NCBI GenBank assembly: GCA_963989385.1
Contig: OZ022515.1
Span: forward strand, 8,712,803 to 8,776,802
Reading direction: 5' to 3'
DNA length: 64,000 nt
Origin: Ctena decussata
Taxonomy: Eukaryota; Mollusca; Bivalvia; Lucinida; Lucinidae
Of the stretch, positions 32,035 through 43,000 are shown piece by piece (within the stretch, counting starts at the first letter, position 1; each line of letters starts with the position of its first letter). A program made the position numbers and the translations under genes. The notes under the pieces are model-generated. The model did not search any database. It saw nothing but the letters and a program-made list of their open reading frames with translations, and was not told the DNA's origin.

Positions 32035-32589
32035 TCTTTTATTCTTTGCACGGTACCCATTGCGTCCATACTTACATAAACATCCGAAAAAATTACATTC
32101 ATTTCTTAAATCAATGACCTCTTCTTAACACAGCTTTCTAGTAGATTAAACTGTCGAAAAATGATTCTAAAATAAATTCACGTGTTCATTTTATTGGATC
32201 CATTTATTTTCCTTTGTACGTTTTCAAATTTTTTTGTCAGACTGAGTTTTAAGAAAATAAAATTATTCTCTATCAAGAAATGTCATAGTAAACTACTGAG
32301 AATCTCATTCAGAGTATATGAAGATACGAAAACTCGAAGGGCAGAATATGAATAGGTCGGTATTTTATGAAGTTGGGTCCTAGTTTTCAGCGCCAAAGTA
32401 TATGAAGGGGATGGTTTTGAAAATACCAGGCCACACATTCGTACCAGTATGACCTCGAAACCCCCCCCACCCCCCACCCCCGCTCCACCGCGAGACTACA
32501 AAAATAATGAACACTAGATATAATAAAGTGTTAACCTTTTACCAACAGAGACTCCGGTCAGTTTGCCCATCTAAAAACTAAAAAAACAG

Positions 32590-32820
32590 AGGTTCCGGGT
32601 TCGATATTCGGTCCGGCCACTCACTTTCGTGGAGACTGGTTCTTCTCCTTATGCTGCTTCAAGAAGGGTAGTTGTCAGTTACTGGCAAAAGTATGTGCAC
32701 TTAGTACTGGTTTACCGCTTCGGAGGTCGAAGCCTGCCCAGGAATAGTGTGGTTAGATTAACTGACCGTTCCATGACCAAAGCTGTTTACCGTGGACGTA
32801 AAGCAACAACAACAACAAAG
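32590..32820 (+). mobile_element. tRNA-derived SINE, 5'-truncated second copy
   Basis: Starts inside the B box (ggttccgggttcgatattcg) and follows the body of the 31765 copy closely, ending in (CAA)n. Same orientation, 0.8 kb apart. ORF 32629-32853 is an accident of the SINE body. Confidence 0.8.
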
Positions 32821-32986
32821 CCTTTCCAAAAGTCTGGTCAGCGGTTTCATTGATTTGCTTCGTCTGAAAACGAGCCATCTTGGCATGTGCTAACAGTATT
32901 AATCCGAATCAGCCTTGTCAGCCTGGTCAGACTCTTTCCTGACTTTCCTATTTGCATGAACACTGAACAGTCTAAGCGATGACGTA

Positions 32987-33306
32987 CACTGTAAAAAGAA
33001 TCCATAGAGTTTACGGTAGATAACTGGCAACCAACTGCCAGTCCGTTTCCCGTTATTTTCACAGGCGTTTGCCTGTAAGACATTGTTGGAAATCACGAAA
33101 TGGAAGCGTTATGTTAACTGGCCGCACTCGAAAATAGCTTTATATTGTTGGAGGGCTATCTGACCGAAACGACACATGTTCTATTCTGTCCTACTCTGCT
33201 TGATGATTCCTGCAATTTTTACGGGCGCCCGTAAAAATAACGGGAAAAGGACTGACAACTGGTTGCCAGTTATTCTACCGTAAAATCTACAGATTTTTTT
33301 ACAGTG
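32987..33306. mobile_element. Tc1/mariner-type MITE (320 bp)
   Basis: TA on both sides (32985-32986, 33307-33308). Inverted ends begin CACTGTAAAAA; arms of about 80 bp share acggtaga.taactggcaacca and cccgttatttt. Non-coding. Confidence 0.8.
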
Positions 33307-33474
33307 TAGACTGGATTGAACTCTGCATTTTTTTATGCAACAGCGATCAATAGTGCGAATTACGCCTACGTGTACGTGCCACTTTTTGACTCGCCTGTGA
33401 AAGATATGAAATACATAATTGCTTTACACATGCATAGAAATGGAAAAAATCAGTAACTTAAGGCTCGGTGGGAG

Positions 33475-33850
33475 TAATTCAGCGCCGCCGTGCAGCAGTT
33501 TCTGTCGCTACGTTACGTAACGATGTCAAACGTTCCGTTTGAGAAACACAAGATTGCATCAACGTTAGCCGCTTCTTTGAGTAGTCCACTGCATGGTTAG
33601 TTTACAAAATTGCGGCCGAGTTCCGGGTGACATTTTAAGAAAGTAGAAAGCTCCACTGAGAAGAAGCTGAAAATTTCATACGGCAAAAAAAGCGTTGTAA
33701 AATTTAATCCAGAACCGTACACTTCGTCCACATAATTTTGTCCGAAACTTTGAGTTAATACGGTAGCAGTCAAAGAAAGTGCCATTATACCACCCACACA
33801 GCAAAAGTAATGCCACATCTCAGTTATATTAAAAGTTCTTAGCGTTTTAA
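33475..33850. repeat. Interspersed repeat shared with 60.96-61.40 kb
   Basis: Shared blocks in order: gctacgttacgtaa.gatgtcaa.cgttccgtt, gcatcaacg..agccgcttt, cactgcatggtta, and gtccgaaactttgagttaa..tggtag.cag. Diverged; class unknown. The minus-strand ORF here is not supported. Confidence 0.6.
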
Positions 33851-34092
33851 CAACACCAGGCGGTCGAAGCCTCTTGCGGACAAAGCAATGTCGTCAGGAC
33901 GTTGCATCGACATTGATACGATAATACAACGATCTGTTCTGATTGTAAAATGTGCTTAACTAATGAGGCGTTTCTCTATTTCTGCCTTTTTACACGTTTC
34001 CTTCTTTCTTTATTATTTTTATATCAAAGAGTCGTTTCACTGAATTTCCTAGACACATAAGTGAATCTAAACTGTCTATGATTTCACAGAAT

Positions 34093-34119
34093 GAGAGAGA
34101 AAGAGAGAGAGAGAGAGAG
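34093..34119. repeat. (GA)n microsatellite
   Basis: GA/AG run, slightly imperfect. Confidence 0.9.
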
Positions 34120-34185
34120 TCGCCGAAGTTCAGTTGTTGGAACGCTAGGTTATAGTGCAGAATGATAGATTCTTTCTTGGGTCAG

Positions 34186-34351
34186 GAGAAGCGGCTGTAG
34201 TGTAGTGGATAACACTCCGGACTACCAATTCAGGGGTTGCAAGATCGACTCCTCGCTTCTCCGGTCTTTCGGATGAGACTTTAAACCGAGGTCCCGTCTC
34301 CATATGACCTCGTTGTTGGTGGGACGTTAAACCCGAGTTCACTCACTCTTG
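34186..34351 (+). mobile_element. Second SINE type with tRNA-like head
   Basis: tRNA-like head with a 7-bp acceptor match (AGAAGCG / CGCTTCT, 34187-34260), A box TGTAGTGTAGTGG and a degenerate B box GATCGACTCC. A body follows with tctttcggatgagact, ttaaaccgaggtcccgtct and gttggtgggacgttaaaccc, a core common in marine invertebrate SINEs. Different from the 31765 family. Confidence 0.7.
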
Positions 34352-36830
34352 GGTCGGGTCAGGAACTTGAAAACTTATCTCGCTTACACTCTTCAAATGA
34401 AATTGTACAGGGGAATTGTTCAAAAATCTTCTGAACATGTGGAAGCCCAACCTAAAGTTGTTTGCGTCAGAGACTTTGTTACCTCGGCTGCACTTAAACT
34501 ATATGCGAGGACATAATGGCAATGTTTTCAATTCTCGTTTTTTAACTAAAGGAAATAGCTAGTAAGGCTTGTGCCGATTGAGAGAAAATGTACTGCATCT
34601 GCATACACCCGACAATGATAATCGTGAGTGATGGAAATCCTAGACAAATTTTGCCATTGAGGCTCGCTCAAAACTTAAAGTTTAGACGACAAACACAAAC
34701 TCTTTTTGAAGAAAGATTCTGCGAAAGATAAAATTTGTGAGACCAGTTTGAAAGAGAGTGTTTAAGATTGTCTCCCTCGTTTATTTCATGTTTTCAGAGA
34801 TAAATATTTGAACAAAATTTCGTTAGACAATATGTTATAGTATCATAATTAACTGTACAAGTTTTGATAAAATTCATGTTGTTTTTTTTTTTTTCGAAAA
34901 ATATGGAATGAAAAATAATCTTCAGATTAAAATGCAAATTACCTATTTCCTTATGGCCTATTTATCATGTGACCATGTACAGATATTTTTTCTTATTCGT
35001 GCACGTGATTGTGACGTATGAATAAATCATATTTGTCCAATGAGGCGATTTCGAGCGCGGTCCGCGACTGTTTAAAATTGAGCATATTTTTTGTTTAAAG
35101 TCGCTTTTAACAAATATTAGTCTCTAAACTACATGCCAAGTGTATAGTTAGACCATTTGGACGTATTGCATGAAATTTTTTACCGAATCATTTTTGTTAT
35201 CAGTATCAAGGGAGTAAATCTTTAATAAATATGTGCATCATCTGAAAATTCGAATCCAAAATTCATTATAGTAATTCCAGGATAAGCAGAGAAATCGCCT
35301 TGTCAGTCACTGAATATTCATTACAAGGGTAACTTTTTAAAATAATACATCATACTACTTCGTGATAGCCTAATAGTAATGATGGATAAGGTAGCCTATG
35401 AAAAGCGATAGTTGATACCTGGCACAAAAGGTTAAGTAACGTTAACGTCACCATGCGCGGCGTTAATATTTCAATTTAAAGAGACAGCCAGCCGATCATT
35501 TTGTGCAGTTTTGCTCGACATTTAAGTCGGCGACATACTATTTTAACAGCTTTAATGCAAACGTCTGTCATTGGGCCATGCTGTGTTAGTTTTTGAAGAA
35601 ACAAAATCCGTTTCCTCAGAACGAAGGTTTTTATGAAATAGAGACATGCAAAGAAGTGAGTTTTCCATAGAATGCAGAACAACGTCGGGAGCAAAATGAA
35701 GAAAAATTGACATTTTCGAGGTCGGATATTTTGAACACGAGATAAGCATTTCAGTCATTCCGTCATGCAAGTGCCCAAATTTTTACCAGAATTAAAAGGA
35801 AAGAATTTTGATCAATTTCAAATCAATTGGTGTGAGTCTGAGATTTCCAAAATTGTAAGAGTTCGAAATACAAAGACAAACTTTCAACCGTGAAGTTTCT
35901 ATTTTCGTTGAGCAGATTTACTGTCTTGCATATGTTCCATGTTGACGAGGATCTCTTTTTTGAAAACTCTAGTCTTTTTCAAATTACCACTTAATATTCT
36001 ATACATTGAAAATAGAAATTTTATAATGTTTTAAAGAACTATTTATTGGTATTATGTATGGTGACTTAAGGAAAGTTTATCGGAAAAAAAAATGGCAGGT
36101 TGATCATGTTGATCTGAACAGACGTCAATCCGTTGATCTGAACAGACATTAATTACATACGCAGCTATGCATGATGATTTTAAAATATGCAGCTGGCTAA
36201 TTAGCACCGATTTTTATTTTCTGTGATCCTAATGACCCTCAGTGTCAGTCATCGCACAAAACGGATTTATTACACACACTATCTGATAGCAAATATGCAT
36301 GTGTAGAAAACGTTTAAACTAGTATTTTTAATTTTGAGAGTGATTAGCCCTTATAAGTACCAAAAACAAAAATAGATGAACTTATACAGCGTATACCCAG
36401 ATGAGATGGCTCGTAAGGAGCCACCTCAACTGGATCTACACTGTCTGTCCTCTAGATTTTCAATTCTAAATATGATATAGCTTGGCCTAAACTTTTTTTT
36501 TCTTTTTCTTTTTTTTGAAAATTTTCGGGAGTAAAATTTGCCGTCTGCTTTGTTAATTATTTATGTGTCGGTTTGCAATTAAGGCATCTTTGAAGAAATT
36601 GTAGTTTTTTACATATTACATGTAAATATACATAAATGTCTTTTAAAATATTATGCTGCAATTATTGGCTGTAACTATTTGTACTTAACGTTGCACCTTA
36701 GAACAAATTATTGGTTTGTATTTAAAAAAAAAACTTGACAAAAGCATGTTGTTGTTGTTTTGTTTTTTTAATCAAATATTCCAACTTATGTAAGAACTTT
36801 ATGATATACCGTAAAGAATATTATAAGTAG
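34352..36830. other. Gene-free stretch, right half of 13.4-kb insert
   Basis: AT-rich DNA without a supported gene. It holds no CACTA-type transposase that I can see. From about 36830 the right subterminal repeats begin. Confidence 0.4.
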
Positions 36831-37148
36831 GCACTTAAATATACTGAAAACGGCTGTAATGTTTTTTAAGTCGCATTTTTACGCACCAGCGTAACAACTT
36901 AGTGACATACCTTATAGACAATTATAAATATTCACTTAAAAATGCTTAAAACCATGGCACTTTAAATCACTTTTACGCACATGCGTAACAACTTAGTGAC
37001 ATACCTTATTTGTAATCATAAGTAGCTCCATAAATGTGCGTAAAAGTACAGCAGTTTTCAGCTGCTGCTTAAATGTCCAAATAAGCTATGTCACAAAGCA
37101 CTTTTAAGCAGGTGCTTAAATGGCTTATAGATGCGTGTTTTTGCTGTG
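36830..37148. repeat. Right subterminal repeat region of CACTA-like insert
   Basis: The block taacaacttagtgacatacct occurs at about 36891 and 36984, each preceded by ttttacgca(c)..gcg; ttaagtcgcattt recurs from the left end (23863). The palindrome-like cttttaagcaggtgcttaa (37101) matches tttaagcacctgcttaaaag near 23919. These are putative transposase-binding repeats. Confidence 0.75.
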
Positions 37149-38055
37149 CCATTTGCAGCCAATTCCTGCATTTGAGGAACCTTTTAGCAGACTAATCATT
37201 GATTGTGTAGGTCCTTTACCCAAAACAAAGTCAGGTTCTGAATATCTTTTGACCATAGTGTGTGCTTCCACGCGTTTCCCAGAAGCCATCCCACTTAGGA
37301 ATATCAGGACAAAGACCATAGTTAAGGCTCTTGTGAAGTTTTTCACATTTGTAGGTCTCCCTAAATCTGTCCATTCCGATCAAGGATCTAATTTTATGTC
37401 AGGAATATTTCAGCAAGTAATGCATGAGTCAGGCATTAAGCAATATTGGTCATCAGCATATCATCCTGAAAGTCAAGGTGCCTTAGAACGATTTCATCAA
37501 ACGTTGATAAACATGATCAGATCTTACTGCTTTGACACTTAAAAGGATTGGGATGAAGGCATTCATTTGCTGTTATTTGCTGCTAGGGAGTCTGTGCAAG
37601 AATCTCTTGGTTTCAGCCCATTTGAGCTTGTATTTGGTCACACAGTTCGTGGACAACTGAAACTTTTGAAAGAGAAATTTCTTTCCGATGATAACAATTC
37701 TTTGAATTTGCTTCAGTATGTCTCTGACTTCAATAACAGATTGTCAAAGGCCTGTGAAGCTGCTCGGTCCAATTTCAAATCAGCTCAAAACAAAATGAAA
37801 TTTCACTATAATGAAAATGCCAGGGAAAAAAATTTTAAACCTGGAGAGAAGGTACTTGCTCTTTTGCCAATTCCTGGCAGACCTCTGCAGGCCAGATATT
37901 ATGGCCCTTACACTGTTGACAAAAAGCTCAGTGATGTAAATTACATTATCAACACACCTGGGAGGCGCAAGCAAAAACAATTATGTCATATTAATATGCT
38001 GAAAAAGTACATTGATAGGGATAAAATAGTTGTTTCACCAATAAGTGTAGTAAAT
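37149..38055 (+). pseudogene. int: Integrase catalytic and C-terminal part of Gmr1-like element
   Basis: This continues the interrupted integrase from 23755. The DDE core has Asp at 37201 (LIIDCVG), Asp at 37378 (HSDQGSNF) and Glu at 37486 (GALERFHQ), with exact D-x35-E spacing. A TAA at about 37540 breaks the frame, then it continues in the same frame. The GPY/F-like module (YYGPYTVDKKLSDVNYI) lies near 37890-37940, ending HINMLKKY. It would join cDNA to host DNA, but the stop and the split inactivate it. No chromodomain seen. The RT region follows in the same frame. Confidence 0.9.
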
Positions 38056-38618
38056 TTTGTCCCTCAAGAGCAATCTGAAATGGACTCTGAGGAAGGGAAC
38101 TTTATAAAATCTGATCCCTCATCATCAAAATTCCAGAATTCTGACATCTTAAAGGATTTTGACCAGAAACTGTCACACCTGGATCCAGTCAAGCGACTTG
38201 AACTCAAGCAGTTAATTCTTGAATATTGGCACTTATTTCCGGACATTCCAATCAGGACTGACAAAATCTTTCATGATGTTGACATTGATGGTGCAAAGCC
38301 TGTAAAGCAACATCCATATAGAATGAACCCTGTGAAACAACAGTATCTTAGGGAAGAGATTCAATATTTGCTGGACAATACCTTTATTGAACCATGTCAA
38401 AGTGACTGGAGTTCTCCTTGTATTCTTTTGCCAAAACCTGATGGAACTTTTCGCATGTGTTCAGACTATCGAAAAGTAAACTCTGTGACAAAAACAGATA
38501 CATTTCCAATCCCACGTATTGATGACTGTATTGATCAAATTGGACAAGCAAAATATGTTACTAAATATGATCTTCTGAAAGGATTTTGGCAAATTCCTTT
38601 GACAGACAGAGCTAAGGA
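38056..38618 (+). pseudogene. pol: Truncated reverse transcriptase of Gmr1-like element
   Basis: After a linker, the RT N-terminal fingers and palm begin: WSSPCILLPKPDG, FRMCSDYRKVNSV, FPIPRIDDCIDQ and YDLLKGFWQIPLT. The frame then stops at 38618 (TDRAKE), where the sequence switches abruptly to the inverted primer site and LTR. The catalytic YxDD box, RNase H and the true 3' LTR are missing. RT downstream of integrase is opposite to standard Ty3/gypsy and is known for Gmr1-like elements. The tail residues of the 38670 ORF come from inverted LTR and are not protein. Confidence 0.88.
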
Positions 38619-38685
38619 GCCCCCATCAAACGACATTGCTGCCGCAACGAACGGACCAAAGCATAGCTGAAAAAATTCCAGACTT

Positions 38686-38757
38686 TTGATGGGATTCGAA
38701 CCCGGAACTCCCGGGTGACACTTCAATGCTCTAACCACTGAGCCAAAGAGTTAACTC
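38686..38757 (-). ncRNA. tRNA-like segment in inverted short LTR
   Basis: Reverse-strand A box at 38735-38745 and B box at 38692-38702. The anticodon position reads GTC (Asp). Acceptor pairing is poor. Confidence 0.65.
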
Positions 38758-39441
38758 CCTGACGCAGTTGTCAGAGATTAAATATATGCGAAGCTATGCG
38801 CAAATCTACTATTGTAGTAGATTATGGAAGGTAGGAGAGTTGGCCCGTAACACTCCCCCACTTCAAGGAAGTCATCTTTTTTATGATGACTGAAAGCCAT
38901 TTCGGCTTATAATGTCCTATCCCGGACGAGCCCCCAATTTGTTACGACCTGGCGGAGGTAACAGAAAAAGATGGAAGTAAACAAGCAACAAGCCTGTTTT
39001 AAAACTTAACAAAATTTATTTACATGTATATTAAAATTAAAACAGTCATTAATCAATCAAGAACATATGTAATTTACGATACCATAAATTATCCTAAATG
39101 TCAATCAAAATGTCTGTTAAAAACACAAGTCCTTTCACAGTTTCTGATCCAAAATATTAAAGTCAGCAGAAGTTTTCCAATAATCCCAGAATGAAAGTCA
39201 CAAAGTAATCCAATATAGTTAAATTCCAGTATAACTTATTTAACTATAGACTGGCGAAAGTGTTTACAAAGATGACTAAAGGAAAATTTGTGGCCTTAAT
39301 ATATTATCTAGGAACATTCAGGAATTGACCAGTGATAGATTTTACCAGACAGTTCTCAATTCCGACATAATTTTATACCAAAAGATTCTTAATGTTTACA
39401 ACAGAAATTTCTATTATTTTCTACATTACTAAGATTAGATA

Positions 39442-39489
39442 TTCTAGAAAATTCTCGAAACATCTTGAAAATTCTCAAAGTTTCCTGAA
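39442..39489 (-). promoter_or_regulatory. Heat-shock-element array, inverted LTR copy
   Basis: Ten in-register TTC/GAA units (eight perfect), matching units 2-11 of 20305-20357. A separate proximal three-unit HSE is at 39312-39324. The array ends at the junction with the tRNA-like segment. Confidence 0.75.
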
Positions 39490-39562
39490 GACTTTTGATG
39501 GGATTCGAACCCGGAACTCCCGGGTGACAGTTCAATGCTCTAACCACTGAGCCAAAGAGTTA
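39490..39562 (-). ncRNA. tRNA-like segment in inverted long LTR
   Basis: Near-identical to 38686-38757; reverse-strand A box at 39544-39554, B box at 39501-39511. It sits immediately upstream (in LTR sense) of the HSE array. Confidence 0.65.
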
Positions 39563-39867
39563 ACTCCCTGACGCAGTTGTCAGAGATTGAATATATACGA
39601 AGCTATGCGCAAATCTACTATTGTAGTAGATTATGGAAGGTAGGAGAGCTGGCCCGTAACAAAATTAACCGACATTCAATTCATTTACAGCTTATTTCAT
39701 AGTTTTATATGTGGTTTAGTGGTAACGTAGGAATCCTTCAACTGTTACAAGCGCAAGGAACAAGGTTCAAACTCTGCCATCGATTTTATTTTCTTTCGAT
39801 GTAAAGCAAGTTATTCTCCACAGAAATAGTCCTAAAGTTAAAAAATGTTTATTTTTATATGTAGGGC

Positions 39868-40038
39868 CCTCATCTATACCCGGTCCCCCATCCGTACCTG
39901 ATTCCTCATCTATACCTGATTTTCTTCCCATCTATACCCTATTTACTTATCGTCCCATCCGTACCCGATTTTTTCTCTCATCTACATGACTTTTTTTGTA
40001 TACCCGATTTTCGTAGTGTCTCATCTGTACCCGACTCA
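39868..40038. repeat. Degenerate minisatellite, ~20-bp unit
   Basis: Seven or so copies of (c)tcatc(t/c)(a/g)tacccgatttt-like units with variable spacers. No coding relation. Confidence 0.8.
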
Positions 40039-43000
40039 TGACGGTCCGTCCCTTCTGACGTTAACGTGAAAACGCTTGCGGGTTGACGTCATTATCACTT
40101 ATTTCGAATCACCGAAATGTTACACGTTTTGTCGTTTGTATATCTTAACTTTACCAATCAGTGTACAAAACTATTTTCATCTTGCATACTGATTTATTGT
40201 AATTGTTCCTGCGTATATAAGGCCGGATAAGTACAATCTGTCGCAATACAAGTTTCGTGCAAGGTTTGGTAGTCAACCCTATGTCTGACTCATATTGTGT
40301 GCAGATCACCTGAATTACATCCTATCGTTTTACAGAGATATAAAGAACTATTTGTCGTTTTTACACTAATCGTTTCAGACAGAGATCATATTTTTCTGAA
40401 TGGTTCAGTTTTAATTCCTATATACCGCCTACTGTCAGTAAACGTATATTACGAGACAGATGAGTCTATCCGTGTAACGTGTTTCTTTTATTTCTTTTTG
40501 CTCCTTTTTTGCAGCTTGAAAACGTAACCTTAAGTAACCGTCACTCTATTTATTTATTAATTGGATAAGCGGTTTCTGAGCACACGTTTACAATAATTTT
40601 ATGATCATTTCACAAGATCTTTTGCCAAAAGTGTGTTCTACCAATCTGTAAATGCACCTGGATATAGTTTTACAAGTGACCTGTAAAACCCATTAAGGTG
40701 CGGCCAGTACGAATGCATGCTAGTGCTGAGAACAGATATGGTACATTCACATCATGTAGGACGTAGCCCGAATTATCTATGTAAAATGGAATAACACATG
40801 ATATTAAGTAACGGATGCACTTTGTTTGGAAAATTGGTTCACGTTGTCAAATATTTTCCTTGCAATAAAACACCTTTTCGGCACAAAATACATGTTGCAG
40901 AAATCGTAGTGAAACGTATTCAAGGTCAAGAATACGTAAATGGCACATTCGTAGAATTTTTTTTAAATTTTGCACAGGAGTGCATTTTCATATGTTACAT
41001 CGAATTATGCAATAAAAAAGATAGGTCACCGAGTTCTATTAGTCGCTAAATTAGATCGAAAATCGTGTAATTTGGAAGCCGTTTCCATTGACGGCAATGG
41101 GAATGCGATGAAAGAACTCGGATTTTAAAACTGTAACGTACACAACTTGTGTACCACTTCATAGATTTTTTTTCAAAAACTGATCTTTTATGTCACAGGA
41201 TTTGTCGATTAAAATGAGGTAAAAAGAGTCCTTGACTACCGGGTTCGTTTTTCAAGTAAAGCTTGATAAGTAAGCATAGATATGTATAAAGGACTACGTG
41301 CGTTAAGGCCATTTTTTGGCCCCCATCTGAGGTCAAAATATGAAAGTCCAGATAAAAGTATTTCATTGCATGATTTCATTAGGCCAATACCTCTAGTGTT
41401 TCATTTCAGTTTCAATTTGAATCTTGCTGTGCATTAAGTATGAAAAAATGGCTGTTGAAACAGGCTAAAATCATGGAATTTGACATTTTTGGTCAATTTT
41501 AGACATTCAGTTGAAAAATTAGAATAGAGCACAAGCGTTAACCAAAAAATCCTTTTAACATATGATGTATACTGCTACAATTCACATCATGTTGAAACAT
41601 TTTGTTGGTTAATAATTGTGCTCATACTTAATTCTTAAAAAAAACGGACTTCTGGAGACAGGTTTTTACCTGTAATTTGCCTGTAATCAGCACTAGTGAA
41701 CTGAACAACTTGCTGTAAGTGACTATTCGAAGGCATTGGAACTAAGATTTAAATGCTATTTCCAGTAAACTTTCCCGAATGAAATAACCCTAATAATGTG
41801 ACTACTTTTTGACGAGTTACAGTAGTTATCCTAAAATGTGTTGCATCAGTTGAATTACCCTAAAAATGGGAACTTTTAACCAGTTACAGTAGCTATCCTA
41901 TACTTGAAGACAGTGTGTTTGTAAAACAACAATAACGCAGCCTCTGAGCGAGCTGTTCCTAGTAAAATGCTGTCTTATCAGGATTTATACTTACTGCTCA
42001 GGAATTTCTGTCTCAATATTAAGAAAAGCTTACGATAACTTGCTTCAGTTAGGCTTGTTTTACTGATCATGGCACCACTGTTCCAGACCTTGTTTTTGGA
42101 ACATTTAACATATTGTTGGGTATACAAGATACAAGATACAAGATGTATCCACATGTTTATTACAATAAGGTAAATAACCATCAGATTATGCATATAAAAA
42201 TCAATAAAATGATTTGTTTTTGTTACATACTGACAGGTGTCAAGCAGAAATTGACTGATTTTGAAGTCAGCTAGCAAGCAGTTTGAAATGTTGCTATTTA
42301 GGCTTCCAAAAATGAGTGATATATTTCAGCACAGCTATAGGCTGAAATGGACAGCAAAACATTTTCTATTTTTATATGACACTGATGACAATCAATTATA
42401 TTTATGATTTTAAATCTAATCTTTAATAAAAATCATAAGTTCTTTCAAGAGCAATGGAAACGTGTAAAGACTGAAGGTGGAGCAGAGAACAAGTGAGCAG
42501 GGGGTTACATATACCCCGGCCAGTGCCTCTGCCTAATCAAAACTTACTCAACACAGAACTTTAATGCAAAGCCAATATAAGTTTCGATGTCTGTGACCCT
42601 GACCTTAGGGCAGCAGAACGATGGTGTCAACTAATTTTTAATTTTCGGAAGTAAACTTTTCTCTACATGCATATTAAAAGGCGTCATACTAGTGTAATGA
42701 CATTATAAGCAAACATTTATTACGGATGCCTAAGCCCTAATTATTGATCACTGGCTTTATCCAGGGGCCAAACCCTGGGGCTTATATATTTCTTGTCAAA
42801 GCAGCTCCTACAGAGATACTATGAACCATGTATAAAAAGAAGCTGACATGCAGTTAATGAGATATGAGCAACCAAAAACGTTCAATGCAAAACTTTCACA
42901 ATAATGAAAATGTCTAAGTCCTAATTATTGACCCGGGCTTTGTCCCAGGGGATCTTACTGTGGATCTTAGATAGTCTATATCAAAGCTTATGCTATAAAG

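Larger units (their letters stand above)
23756..37148. mobile_element. 13.4-kb CACTA/EnSpm-like DNA transposon insertion
   Basis: The left end is CACAGGGCAAACGTGCATCT and the right end, read inverted, is CACAGCAAAAACACGCATCT; both then read ATAAGCC. Flanks are CCA (23753-23755) and CCA (37149-37151), a 3-bp target duplication. Deleting the insert and one CCA rejoins the integrase frame exactly. About 250-300 bp at each end hold shared subterminal words in both orientations: gtgacatacc (left 23899; right 36907 and 36997 region), acgca..tgcgtaa, and aagcaggtgctta-like palindromes. CAC termini, a 3-bp duplication and subterminal repeats are CACTA/CMC hallmarks. I see no CACTA transposase, so it looks non-autonomous or gutted and has grown by later nested insertions. 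Confidence 0.82.
38619..39661 (-). repeat. Inverted LTR-leader-LTR block
   Basis: On the minus strand from 39661: LTR (TGTTACGGG..., tRNA-like part, HSE array, proximal HSE, AATAAA, CGTAACA; 39661-38940, 722 bp), full tRNA-Pro primer site (38936-38919), ~55-bp linker, PPT (38864-38853), short LTR (38852-38626) and the first 7 nt of a primer site (38625-38619). Bases 38619-39490 mirror 20308-21183 closely. The block joins RT coding sequence at 38618/38619. Confidence 0.85.

Noticed and set aside
23756..37148. Two unrelated element ends, not one transposon
   Set aside because: Matching ends, a CCA duplication and exact rejoining of the integrase frame favour one insertion event.
38535..38738. 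67-codon minus-strand ORF
   Set aside because: Spans the RT/inverted-LTR junction on the antisense strand.
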